Of a DNA stretch of 64,000 nucleotides, positions 8,927-16,404 are shown piece after piece. The notes below the pieces were generated by a model. The model did no database searches. It was not told the DNA's origin and was given only the letters and a program-made list of their open reading frames with translations. The stretch is taken from NCBI RefSeq assembly GCF_029946515.1, contig NZ_JARZHH010000006.1:62001-126000 (forward strand), given 5' to 3'. Source of the DNA: Polyangium sp. 6x1. GTDB taxonomy: Bacteria > Myxococcota_A > Polyangia > Polyangiales > Polyangiaceae. A program made the position numbers and the translations under genes. How positions within the stretch are numbered: the first letter of the stretch is position 1; every line of letters begins with the position of its first letter.

Positions 8927-9664
8927 TCAATCGTACTGGGCCATGATGACGTATCGCGCGTCTGGGATGCCGAGCTCGCCCGCGCGTTCGGCGTGCGCGG
9001 CTTCGCCGAGATCGACCTCTTCGCTCTCCGGGCCCTCGTACTGCGCGGACGCGACCTTCTGGCCCCAGACGCCCTCCGTGTGGGGCATCTGCTCCATGTC
9101 CACGCCGCGCATGTACTTGCCGGGACCTTCGCCGTCCTGGGTCCCGAGCACGCCGAATGCGAGCGTCGCGTGCGCGAGAGGTCCTACGCACGTGAAGTAC
9201 ATCGACACGGGAGCCTCGTCCCACTCTTTTCGCTCTTCCCCTTCGAGCTTCTCGCCGATGGCCGCCCACACGTCGGCCGGGATCGCCTTCGCCTTTTCGA
9301 GCGCGCGCAGCGCCATGTCGCGCGCGATCGTATCCGGCCCGTACGTCCCTCCGCGCCCGCCTTCGAAGCCGATGTGCACTTTCGTGTAGATGGTGTCGTC
9401 TGGCGCGGGCCCTGTGTCCGTATTGTCGCCCGCCGGCACCACCGTCAGCGCTTGCCCCGTCTTCTCGGCGATCGCCTCGACGTGCTGCGCGAGCTCGCCG
9501 AGTTGCTTGCGCGTCATGCCGCCTGACGAGATGCGCTTGCCCGCGACGAGGACGCCCTCCGTCTCCTCGTCGAACAGCACCTCGTGCGGGCTCTCCTCCT
9601 CGTCGCCGCCCTCCTCGTCGCCGTTGTCCTCGTCCTCGAAATCGTCCGTATCCTCGTCGCTCAT
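8927..9664 (-). CDS. Conserved hypothetical protein with acidic N-terminus
   Basis: 245 residues. The first 35 are very acidic (DEDTDDFEDEDNGDEEGGDEE), followed by a soluble alpha/beta-looking domain with no recognised motif. There is no signal peptide, membrane segment or Cys pattern, so it is expected in the cytoplasm. ATG 9664 is chosen because it opens at MSDEDTDD; the upstream extension is rich in Arg and Pro and looks non-coding. It is divergent from the glutathione transferase gene, with about 146 bp between the starts. Function unknown. Confidence 0.7.
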   Translation of the reverse strand: MSDEDTDDFEDEDNGDEEGGDEEESPHEVLFDEETEGVLVAGKRISSGGMTRKQLGELAQHVEAIAEKTGQALTVVPAGDNTDTGPAPDDTIYTKVHIGFEGGRGGTYGPDTIARDMALRALEKAKAIPADVWAAIGEKLEGEERKEWDEAPVSMYFTCVGPLAHATLAFGVLGTQDGEGPGKYMRGVDMEQMPHTEGVWGQKVASAQYEGPESEEVDLGEAAHAERAGELGIPDARYVIMAQYD

Positions 9665-9810
9665 TCGGGTCCTCCGAGCGGCGCACGGTAGAGGAGTTCG
9701 TGGGGGTTCGCACGGGGAAATCGGGGGGCGGCGCACGCCTCTGGGCGCCTCCTCGGCCTTGGGACTTGCGGGGCTTCTCGGGCTCGACCCTTCCTGGTAG
9801 AAGGTCGGCC

Positions 9811-10413
9811 ATGTCCACTTCCTACGAGCTCCTCTACTTCCCGCTCCGTGGCCGCGCCGAGCCCATCCGGCTCCTGTTTGCCACGGCGAACGTTGCCTTC
9901 ACCAACACGCCTGTCACGAACTGGCCCGAGCTCAAGCCGAAGACGCCCCTCGGCCAGCTCCCCGTGCTCGTCGAGCACACCGAGTCGGGCGAGCGCCAGA
10001 TCGCGCAGAGCATGGCCATCATCCGTCACCTCGCGCGCGTCTTCGACCTCTCGGGCAAGGACGAGGCCGAGAAGACGACCACGGACGTCGCGGCCGAGAC
10101 CCTCAACGACTGGCGGGGCAAGTTCGCGCCCGTGCAGTTTGCCGCGTTCATGAAGACCGAGCAGGCCGTGATCGACAAGTACTGGGCCGAGCTGCCGGCG
10201 ACGCTGCGCCTCGTCGAGGGGCTGCTCGGGAGCTGTACCTGGTTCGGCGGCGGCGAGTCGCCGACGTACGCCGACGTGCTTGCGTTCGACGCGCTCGACA
10301 ACCACATGGCCATGAAGCCCGAGACGCTCGCGGACTTCCCGAGGCTCCGCGCGCTCCACGACCGCTTCCGCGCGCTCCCGAGCGTCGCGGCGTACCTCGA
10401 AAAGCGCGCCTGA
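9811..10413 (+). CDS. Glutathione S-transferase family protein
   Basis: A 200-residue protein of canonical GST length. The thioredoxin-like N-terminal domain starts SYELLYFPLRGRAEPIRLLF, the signature of the Tyr-type (sigma/mu/alpha/pi-like) classes, with Tyr9 as the candidate catalytic residue. GQLPVLV and the glutathione-contacting QSMAIIRHLAR follow. The C-terminal all-helical domain contains the conserved SPTYADVLAFD motif. It probably conjugates or reduces electrophiles or peroxides with glutathione in the cytoplasm. ATG 9811 follows a purine-rich GGTAGAAGG. Tyr-type GSTs are much commoner in eukaryotes than in bacteria, though present in myxobacteria and proteobacteria. Confidence 0.88.
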   Translation: MSTSYELLYFPLRGRAEPIRLLFATANVAFTNTPVTNWPELKPKTPLGQLPVLVEHTESGERQIAQSMAIIRHLARVFDLSGKDEAEKTTTDVAAETLNDWRGKFAPVQFAAFMKTEQAVIDKYWAELPATLRLVEGLLGSCTWFGGGESPTYADVLAFDALDNHMAMKPETLADFPRLRALHDRFRALPSVAAYLEKRA

Positions 10414-10473
10414 GCATCCTTCGAGCGGGTCGGCTGCGTCTCCGCACGGGGTGCATGGCCGACCCGCTTCGTT

Positions 10474-10668
10474 GGCCACCGCGGGGCGAACCATCGGCCA
10501 ACCATCGGCGGTTCATCGACCCACCAACGGCGGTTCATCGGCCCACCCAACGGCGGTTCATCGACCCACCCAACGGCGGTTCATCGCTCAACCAACGGCG
10601 GTTCATCGCCCAACCAACGGCGGTTCATCGACCCACCAACGGCGGTTCATCGGCCACCGCGGGGCGAA
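10474..10668. repeat. 22-23 bp tandem repeat array bounded by 17-bp direct repeats
   Basis: Seven copies of the core CGGCGGTTCATCG begin at 10506, 10528, 10551, 10574, 10596, 10618 and 10640, with short variable spacers of the CACCCAA or CAACCAA type. The array is flanked by identical 17-mers GGCCACCGCGGGGCGAA at 10474-10490 and 10652-10668. The period is not a multiple of three, so it is not a coding repeat, and the spacing is too short for CRISPR. It lies between the GST gene and a membrane protein gene. Confidence 0.9.
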
Positions 10669-10735
10669 GGATCCGCTGCCGCTGAGCGAATGATCTCGGC
10701 CCAAAAGGCCGCGGTTCGCGTTATCCTGAGCTCTC

Positions 10736-12313
10736 ATGAGCCCGTTCGAGCGTCCCGAGACGGCGGCCCTCGCCGGTGCCCTCGCCGGGACGGCTGCGTT
10801 CGTCGTGGCCATGTGCGCCCGGGCGCTCGGGACGGCGTTTTCGGCGCGGCGCGAGGCGCGGGCGGCGCGGCGCGCGCTCGGTGCGGGGCGGACCGGGCTC
10901 ACGGGGATCGAGCCTGGGGCAAACGTCACGCTCGAAGGCGTGCTCGAGGTCGTCGGGGAGCCCGGGGCGCGCTTCGAGGACGGCGCACCCGCGGCGGCGG
11001 CGACGGCTGCGGGGCGGTTTTGCGAGGCGAATGCGCGCGCGCCGCGCCTCCGGCTCGTGATGCGGGAGGGCACGGTCGATCTGCGCGGGAAAACGCAGGT
11101 CGTCGCGGGATCACGCGAGGCGCGTGACGGCGCGATGGACGGCCCCCCCGAGGATGTGGCGGCGCGCATTCACGTGGCTTGCGGGGATCGGGATCCCATT
11201 CCGGCCGGGCCTCTCCGCATGCGATCGGTCGCGCACGGCGATCGGGTCGTCGCCTCGGGGAAGCTCGTGCGCGCGGAGGACGCATCGGGCGCCGGCGGGT
11301 ATCGCGAGGGCGGCGCGCCGTGGACGCTGGTGCCGGCGACGTCGACGGATCGATCCTTGGAGATCGTACGAATCGCGTTCGTGGGTTTGCCCGCGGTGTC
11401 CGGCGTGCTCGGCGCGGCGTTTTCGCGGCAGCGCTCGCGGAGGATGGCGCCGTTCGCCTTGCTTTCGGCCGCGTTCGGGGCTGCGATCGGGATCGGGAAA
11501 GCTGCGTACGATGCGCGCGCGCTCGCGGCGCGGGCCGAGGCGGAGGCCGCGGCCGAGGCGAAGGCGCGGAAGAAGGCCGAGGCGCCGTTCGGGTCTCCGG
11601 CGTACTGCAAGGAGCTCGCGGGGCAGTACGCGATCGCGATGGATCGCGTCTCCACCTGCACACACGACAACGACTGCCGCGCCACGCTGCGCGGCGAGCA
11701 ATGGTACGACCTCGACGGCTGCTTCCGGCTCGAGAATCGACATGCCTCGACCGACGAGGCGGATCGTTTCGCGCGCGAGTGGCTCGAAGGGCGGTGCGTT
11801 TCGAGCTACGAGGTCTGCAGCGCTCAACCTTCGGCGATGTGCCGGAAGGGCCGCTGCGTCGAGCGCCCGCCGGCCGCGGTGCCCGAGACCTGGGTCCGGC
11901 GCGATCTTGCGCGGCTCTTCACGTTCTTCGCGCCGCCCGACGTCGAGGTCACGGGCCGAAACGGCCTCGATTGTGGCCCGGGCGCGACCGTCACGCTCCA
12001 TCGGGACGATTTCGAGGCGTCCTTCGCGCTCCAACAATCTCCTGTCGCGCTCGGCGGGTCCACGACGCCCGTTCGAATCGGCGGCTACAACGCATCCTCC
12101 GCGTGGATGGATGCGACCCTGCTCGCGACGGGCGAAGGGTACAAGCAAGGCTTCCTGGTGGCTTTCGACGAGAAGCAGGCCGTCTGCCCACCCTTTTGCC
12201 TCCCGGGCTGGGGAGGCGGCAGCGTCGGTCACCTCTCCTTCACGGCGCGCTGCCACACGGCCGAGGCTTGCGAGGAAGCCTGGCGGATCCTGCAGACGCT
12301 CGCGCCCCTCTGA
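10736..12313 (+). CDS. Membrane-anchored hypothetical protein with Cys-rich C-terminal part
   Basis: A 525-residue protein of unknown function. A hydrophobic helix near residues 8-30 (ALAGALAGTAAFVVAMCARAL) and a second hydrophobic region around 235-260 (FALLSAAFGAAIGIGKAAYD) frame a domain of about 200 residues. An Ala/Glu/Lys-rich helix (about 262-285) follows, then a region containing some fourteen cysteines (CKELAG...CTHDNDC...CFRLE...CVSSYEVC...CRKGRC), which suggests a disulfide-bonded periplasmic part. The last 110 residues contain CPPFCLPGWGGG. Two membrane segments with both large parts on the same or opposite sides are possible; topology is not determined. It is followed 42 bases later by the epimerase gene. 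Confidence 0.7.
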   Translation: MSPFERPETAALAGALAGTAAFVVAMCARALGTAFSARREARAARRALGAGRTGLTGIEPGANVTLEGVLEVVGEPGARFEDGAPAAAATAAGRFCEANARAPRLRLVMREGTVDLRGKTQVVAGSREARDGAMDGPPEDVAARIHVACGDRDPIPAGPLRMRSVAHGDRVVASGKLVRAEDASGAGGYREGGAPWTLVPATSTDRSLEIVRIAFVGLPAVSGVLGAAFSRQRSRRMAPFALLSAAFGAAIGIGKAAYDARALAARAEAEAAAEAKARKKAEAPFGSPAYCKELAGQYAIAMDRVSTCTHDNDCRATLRGEQWYDLDGCFRLENRHASTDEADRFAREWLEGRCVSSYEVCSAQPSAMCRKGRCVERPPAAVPETWVRRDLARLFTFFAPPDVEVTGRNGLDCGPGATVTLHRDDFEASFALQQSPVALGGSTTPVRIGGYNASSAWMDATLLATGEGYKQGFLVAFDEKQAVCPPFCLPGWGGGSVGHLSFTARCHTAEACEEAWRILQTLAPL

Positions 12314-12355
12314 TCGGCTCTTGCCGCCCCGCGCCAGTTGAGGCAAAGCGGCGAC

Positions 12356-13354
12356 GTGGAAGAGCTCGGAATTTCAACCGGAAAAGTCCTCCTCACGGGC
12401 GCGAGTGGCTTCATCGGCGGCCGCTTGCAGAGCGCGCTCGTGGGGCGCGGCGTGGACGTCGTCTCCTTGCGGCGGCGCGGCTCGCCCCCGGCGAAGCGCG
12501 GGCGCTCCGTCGAGATCGACTACGACGACAGCAAAGGCCTCGATCGCCTCATCGCCGAGGAAAAGCCGGACTACGTGCTGCACGTCGCGGGCGCGACGAA
12601 GGGCGTCGAATACGCCGACTTCCAGCGCGCGAACGTCATGCCCACGGAGAACCTGCTCGAAGCGCTGCGCAAGGAGCACCCCGAGGTCCGCCGCTTCGTC
12701 CTCGTCAGCTCCCTCGCGAGCTTCGGCCCTTCGAGCGCCACGCGCCCCCACGTCGAGACGGACGAGCCGCGCCCCATCGAGTTCTACGGGCAAAGCAAGC
12801 TCGAAGCCGAACGCATCGTCGAGCGCGCGGGCGACGTGATCCCCTGGACGATCCTGCGCCCCGGCGGCGTGTACGGCCCGGGCGACGTCGATTACTTCAA
12901 CCTCTTCCGCGAGGTCGAGCGCGGCCGAAACGTCTTCTTCGGCAACAAGAAGCGCTGGTTCTCGGGCATCTACGTCGACGACCTCGTCGCGGCGACGCTC
13001 GCCTCGGCCACGCACGACGGCGCGAAGGGCCGCGCGTTTTTCGTGTGCGACAACGAGCCCGTGACCTGGGAGCAGTTCCAGGGGGCGATCGTCGAAGCGA
13101 GCGGCCGGCGCGTGCTCACCGTGGATCTGCCGGAGATGCTCGTCGACGTGGCGGCGTTCGGTGGCGAGATCGCGACGCGGTTCGACAAGAAGCCGCGCCT
13201 CTTCAACCGGCAAAAGGCGAAGATGGGCGCGCAGGAGGCCTGGACGTGCAAGAGCGGCGCGCTCCGCGAGGCGACGGGCTGGCGCTCGAAGGTGCGCCTC
13301 CAGGAGGGCGTGCGCCTCGCGCTCGAATGGTACCGCCGCGAGAAATGGGTCTAG
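12356..13354 (+). CDS. NAD-dependent epimerase/dehydratase (extended SDR)
   Basis: 332 residues. The Rossmann motif TGASGFIG lies at the start, followed by HVAGATKG, the [10 protein letters not shown] strand carrying the catalytic Ser, Tyr-x3-Lys in YGQSK, and [11 protein letters not shown]. This is a standard extended SDR acting on a nucleotide sugar or another polyol-like substrate. The start is uncertain: GTG 12356 places VEELGISTG directly before the first strand; TTG 12338 is an alternative. The stop codon is 4 bases before the next gene's ATG, so this and the iron alcohol dehydrogenase are probably co-transcribed. Confidence 0.85.
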   Translation: MEELGISTGKVLLTGASGFIGGRLQSALVGRGVDVVSLRRRGSPPAKRGRSVEIDYDDSKGLDRLIAEEKPDYVLHVAGATKGVEYADFQRANVMPTENLLEALRKEHPEVRRFVLVSSLASFGPSSATRPHVETDEPRPIEFYGQSKLEAERIVERAGDVIPWTILRPGGVYGPGDVDYFNLFREVERGRNVFFGNKKRWFSGIYVDDLVAATLASATHDGAKGRAFFVCDNEPVTWEQFQGAIVEASGRRVLTVDLPEMLVDVAAFGGEIATRFDKKPRLFNRQKAKMGAQEAWTCKSGALREATGWRSKVRLQEGVRLALEWYRREKWV

Positions 13355-13358
13355 GTCG

Positions 13359-14666
13359 ATGGGGTATTGCCTCGGGTATGCGCTGATCGAAGGCGGCGAC
13401 GCGGCGTTCTCGATGGACGCGTCGGCCGTCACGTTCGGCCCGGGCTCGCTCGCGGAGGTCGGCGAAGAGGCCGCTTCGCTCGGGCTGCGTCGCGTCGCGC
13501 TCTTCACGGACGCGCGGCTCGCGCAGCTCTCGCCCGTCGAGGAGGCGCGGCGCTCGCTCGGGCGCGCGGGCGTGGACGTCGTCGTTTACGACGCGGTGCA
13601 CATCGAGCCCACGGATCACTCGTTCGCCGAGGCCGCGCGGTTCGCCGCGGAGGGCCGGTTCGACGGGTACGTATCGGTCGGCGGCGGATCGGTCATCGAC
13701 ACGTGCAAGGCCGCGCTGCTTTATGCGACCTACCCGGCCGATTTCTATGCGTACGTGAATCGCCCGATCGGCGAGGGCCGCGAGGTCCCGGGTCCCCTGC
13801 CCCCGCACATCGCTTGCCCGACGACCACGGGCACGGGCGCCGAATGCACGGGGATCGCCGTCTTCGACGACACGGGCCGCAAGGCGAAGACGGGCATCGC
13901 CTCCCGAAAACTCCGCCCGACCCGGGCGATCGTGGACCCTTCGGCCACGCGGACGATGCCGAAGAGCGTGGTCGCGGCGAGCGGGTTCGACGTCGTGACG
14001 CACGCGCTCGAATCGTTCACGGCGCGGCCTTATTCGACGCGCCCGCGGGCGCCCGAGGCGAGCAAGCGCCCGATGAGCCAGGGGGCGAACCCGTGGAGCG
14101 ACATGGGCTGCAAGAGCGCGCTCGAGCTCGCGGGGCGGTATCTCTTGCGCGCCGTCGAAGACGCGGACGATGAGGAGGCGCGCGAAGGAATGGCGTGGGC
14201 GGCGACGCTCGCGGGCATCGCGTTCGGCAATGCGGGCGTGCATTTGCCGCATGCGATGTCGTATGCCGTCTCGGGCCTGTGCCGCTCGTTCACGATGCCG
14301 GGGTATCCCGAGGGCGAGCCGCTCGTGCCGCACGGGGTGTCGGTCGTGGTGAATGCGCCGGCCGTCTTCCGCGCGCTCGCCAGGACGAACCCCGCGCGGC
14401 ACCTGGAGGCTGCGGCGCGGCTCGGCGCGGACGTGCGCGGCGCGGGCCCGGAGGACGCGGGCGAGGTGCTCGCGACGCACCTCGGCGGGATGATGCGCGC
14501 GGCCGGCGTGCCAAACGGGCTCTCCGGCGTGGGATACGGGGAAGCGGACGTCGACGCGCTCGCGGCGGGGACGATCGTGCAGGCGCGGCTCGTGTCGAAT
14601 GCGCCGTGCGCGATCGACGAGGAGGGGCTGCGGGGGCTCTTCCGCGGGGCTTTTGCTTATTGGTGA
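13359..14666 (+). CDS. Iron-containing alcohol dehydrogenase, hydroxyacid-oxoacid transhydrogenase-like
   Basis: 435 residues of the group III Fe-dependent alcohol dehydrogenase family. It matches the ADHFE1/hydroxyacid-oxoacid transhydrogenase branch: [26 protein letters not shown] (nucleotide binding), [44 protein letters not shown] and [10 protein letters not shown] follow in the family order. Asp and His residues of the metal site are present in [19 protein letters not shown] and PHGVSV. The human enzyme couples 4-hydroxybutyrate oxidation to 2-oxoglutarate reduction; the same reaction here is an inference. ATG 13359 is chosen because the N-terminal [14 protein letters not shown] leads directly into the conserved domain. 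It sits 4 bases after the epimerase stop and 30 bases before the cupin gene. Confidence 0.87.
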   Translation: MGYCLGYALIEGGDAAFSMDASAVTFGPGSLAEVGEEAASLGLRRVALFTDARLAQLSPVEEARRSLGRAGVDVVVYDAVHIEPTDHSFAEAARFAAEGRFDGYVSVGGGSVIDTCKAALLYATYPADFYAYVNRPIGEGREVPGPLPPHIACPTTTGTGAECTGIAVFDDTGRKAKTGIASRKLRPTRAIVDPSATRTMPKSVVAASGFDVVTHALESFTARPYSTRPRAPEASKRPMSQGANPWSDMGCKSALELAGRYLLRAVEDADDEEAREGMAWAATLAGIAFGNAGVHLPHAMSYAVSGLCRSFTMPGYPEGEPLVPHGVSVVVNAPAVFRALARTNPARHLEAAARLGADVRGAGPEDAGEVLATHLGGMMRAAGVPNGLSGVGYGEADVDALAAGTIVQARLVSNAPCAIDEEGLRGLFRGAFAYW

Positions 14667-14696
14667 TGCATCGGGCCGTGCTAGCCTCGCGCTCCC

Positions 14697-15197
14697 ATGA
14701 GCGACAAAGCCACGGACCTGAGGCAACGCCTGATCCGCAACTTCAACACGGCAAACCTCGAGCGTTTCCAGCGCGCGCCGCTGTACGACACCTCGTTTGC
14801 GGGCCTCGCCGAGGGCACGGCCGCGAAAAAGCTCGGCGCTTCGATCGACGTCATGCCCCCGGGCGGCCGCGGCTGCCCCTACCATTACCACTACGCGCAG
14901 GAGGAGATGTTCATCGTCCTCGAAGGCGAAGGCACGCTGCGCGTGGCCGGTGAGCATTTGCCGATCGCGGCCGGCGACGTGGTCTTCATCCCGCCGGGCC
15001 CCGAATACCCGCACCAGATTCTCAATACATCGAGCGCGCCGCTCAAATACCTGTCGATCAGCACGATGGAGTACCCCGAGATCTGCGAGTACCCCGATTC
15101 GGGCAAGTACCTCGCGAAGGCCGATGCGAAAGCCGGGGCATTCCGCGTCGTGCAGCGCAAGGAGACCTCGGTCGATTACTGGGACGGGGAGCCGTAG
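14697..15197 (+). CDS. Cupin-domain protein
   Basis: 166 residues forming one small beta-barrel cupin. Motif 1 is HYHYAQEEMFIVLEGEGTL, with His63, His65 and Glu69/70 as metal ligands. Motif 2 is GDVVFIPPGPEYPHQI, with His106. All four expected ligands are present, so a bound metal is likely. It is a soluble cytoplasmic protein. It may act as a dioxygenase, isomerase or binding protein for a small metabolite. It probably belongs to the same rightward transcription unit as the epimerase and the iron alcohol dehydrogenase. Confidence 0.85.
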   Translation: MSDKATDLRQRLIRNFNTANLERFQRAPLYDTSFAGLAEGTAAKKLGASIDVMPPGGRGCPYHYHYAQEEMFIVLEGEGTLRVAGEHLPIAAGDVVFIPPGPEYPHQILNTSSAPLKYLSISTMEYPEICEYPDSGKYLAKADAKAGAFRVVQRKETSVDYWDGEP

Positions 15198-15311
15198 AGG
15201 CTCGGGGCGGTGCCGGAACGCCCAGGGCGTCAAATTCCTGTTCCCTTGCTCGTGGAGGTCTGCTACGAGGCGCCGCGTCACTCACGATCAGGGAAGGAAC
15301 CGTTGCTCCCC

Positions 15312-15785
15312 ATGAAAAGCTCGATTCATACCATCGCGTCCATGGTTGTCGTCGCCGCCGCCCTCGCAGGCTGCGGCAAAGGCGAGGAAGCCCTCGTCCG
15401 GGTGCAGGTGCCCGAGGCGAAGTGCGAGGTCGCGATCCCCGGGAACATGTCGATCACGGATGCGTCGGCGTCGGGGTTCTGGGTCGTCCCGAAGGGCAAG
15501 AGCAAGCTCGATGGGATGCTCGTCGCCGTGACGCCCGTCGGGCAAATGGGCGACCTCGCGCCCCCCGACGCCCAGGACGTCAAGGTCGACAAGGACCAGA
15601 AAAACCCCGATGGCTCCGCCGCGCGCGAGGGCTCCTACAAGACCGCCGTCCAGAGCTTCTACGTGGCGGAGTACGCCTATCCGATCGGCAAGGACTGGCT
15701 GCACTGCAACATCAAGGCGGCGAAGGTCGAGCGAAGGGACGAGGTCGCCAAGCTCTGCCGCGTGCTCGCGCCGAAGGCGCTCTAG
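15312..15785 (+). CDS. Small lipoprotein of unknown function
   Basis: 157 residues. The signal peptide MKSSIHTIASMVVVAAALAGC ends in the lipobox LAGC, so the mature protein is lipidated and envelope-bound. The mature part carries two further cysteines early and late in the chain (AKCEV, LHCNI, KLCRV) and a beta-rich central stretch. The start follows a GGGAAGGAA purine tract; longer upstream starts would bury the signal peptide. No family was recognised. Confidence 0.8.
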   Translation: MKSSIHTIASMVVVAAALAGCGKGEEALVRVQVPEAKCEVAIPGNMSITDASASGFWVVPKGKSKLDGMLVAVTPVGQMGDLAPPDAQDVKVDKDQKNPDGSAAREGSYKTAVQSFYVAEYAYPIGKDWLHCNIKAAKVERRDEVAKLCRVLAPKAL

Positions 15786-15934
15786 AGCCCCTCGCGCTCG
15801 ATCCCTTCCAGCAGGCCGTTCCCACCTCCCCCCGCGACCACGCGCAAGCCGGGGGCTGCGTCGTCGAAAAACGGTTGCAAGTTCAGACGTTCCACGTCGC
15901 CGGAACATCTCCGTTGACATCCTCCCCGACACGA

Positions 15935-16140
15935 CCATAGGGTGCGTCCCGTGCTGGTGGTCGGGCTTCGGCCCGGCCTTAAAAAGGGAACCCGGTGAGA
16001 GTCCGGGACTGCCCCGCAGCGGTCATCGAGAACGAAATTCGCCTCATGCACTGGGACCTTCGGGACCTGGGAAGCGGCGAAAAGTAGAAATCCGGCAATC
16101 GCCGAAGCGCTCGTGAGTCCGAAGACCTGCCCGCACCCGA
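15935..16140 (+). promoter_or_regulatory. Cobalamin (AdoCbl) riboswitch
   Basis: The conserved cobalamin aptamer elements occur in order: GGTGCGTCC at 15941, AAAAAGGGAA (15981), CCGGTGAGAGTCCGGGACTG (15992), CCCCGCAGCGG, and the B12 box GAGTCCGAAGACCTGCC at 16116-16132. Spacing and order match the family. It lies about 270 bases upstream of nrdA on the same strand with no gene between, so it very probably controls the class Ia ribonucleotide reductase operon. In Streptomyces a B12 riboswitch represses the class Ia enzyme when the B12-dependent class II enzyme can work; the same logic is inferred here. Confidence 0.93.
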
Positions 16141-16354
16141 CCCCGGGAGACATCCGGAGTCGGTTCGACCTGGGAGCCTCGTGGGAAGGCGGGAAGGTCC
16201 GAGCGGCGCACCTTCGTGCGCTCGTCCCGGTCTCGACCTGTCCCTCGCGCTGGTGTTCCAGTCGCCCGCGGGGGCGAAGGTCGGTCCGAGGGCTCCCTAT
16301 GGGTCCAGCGCGGCGCGCGCGCATCGGCAGGCTTTCTCTCCCGCGGGTTTCAAC

Positions 16355-16387
16355 CCGAGCGGTCTGGTCCCGCTCGGATACGGGACC
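16355..16387 (+). promoter_or_regulatory. Two mutually exclusive hairpins before the nrdA ribosome binding site
   Basis: CCGAGCGG (16355-16362) can pair perfectly with CCGCTCGG (16370-16377). Alternatively GGTCCCG (16366-16372) can pair with CGGGACC (16381-16387). The two stems share bases and cannot both form. The second ends just before the Shine-Dalgarno GAGGAGGC (16391-16398). This could be the expression platform of the riboswitch, but it is about 215 bases from the aptamer and is not proven. Confidence 0.45.
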
Positions 16388-16404
16388 GAAGAGGAGGCAG
16401 CCTG

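Noticed and set aside
10474-10668. CRISPR array
   Set aside because: The repeat core is only 13 bases with spacers of about 9-10 bases that are themselves conserved, and no cas gene is nearby.
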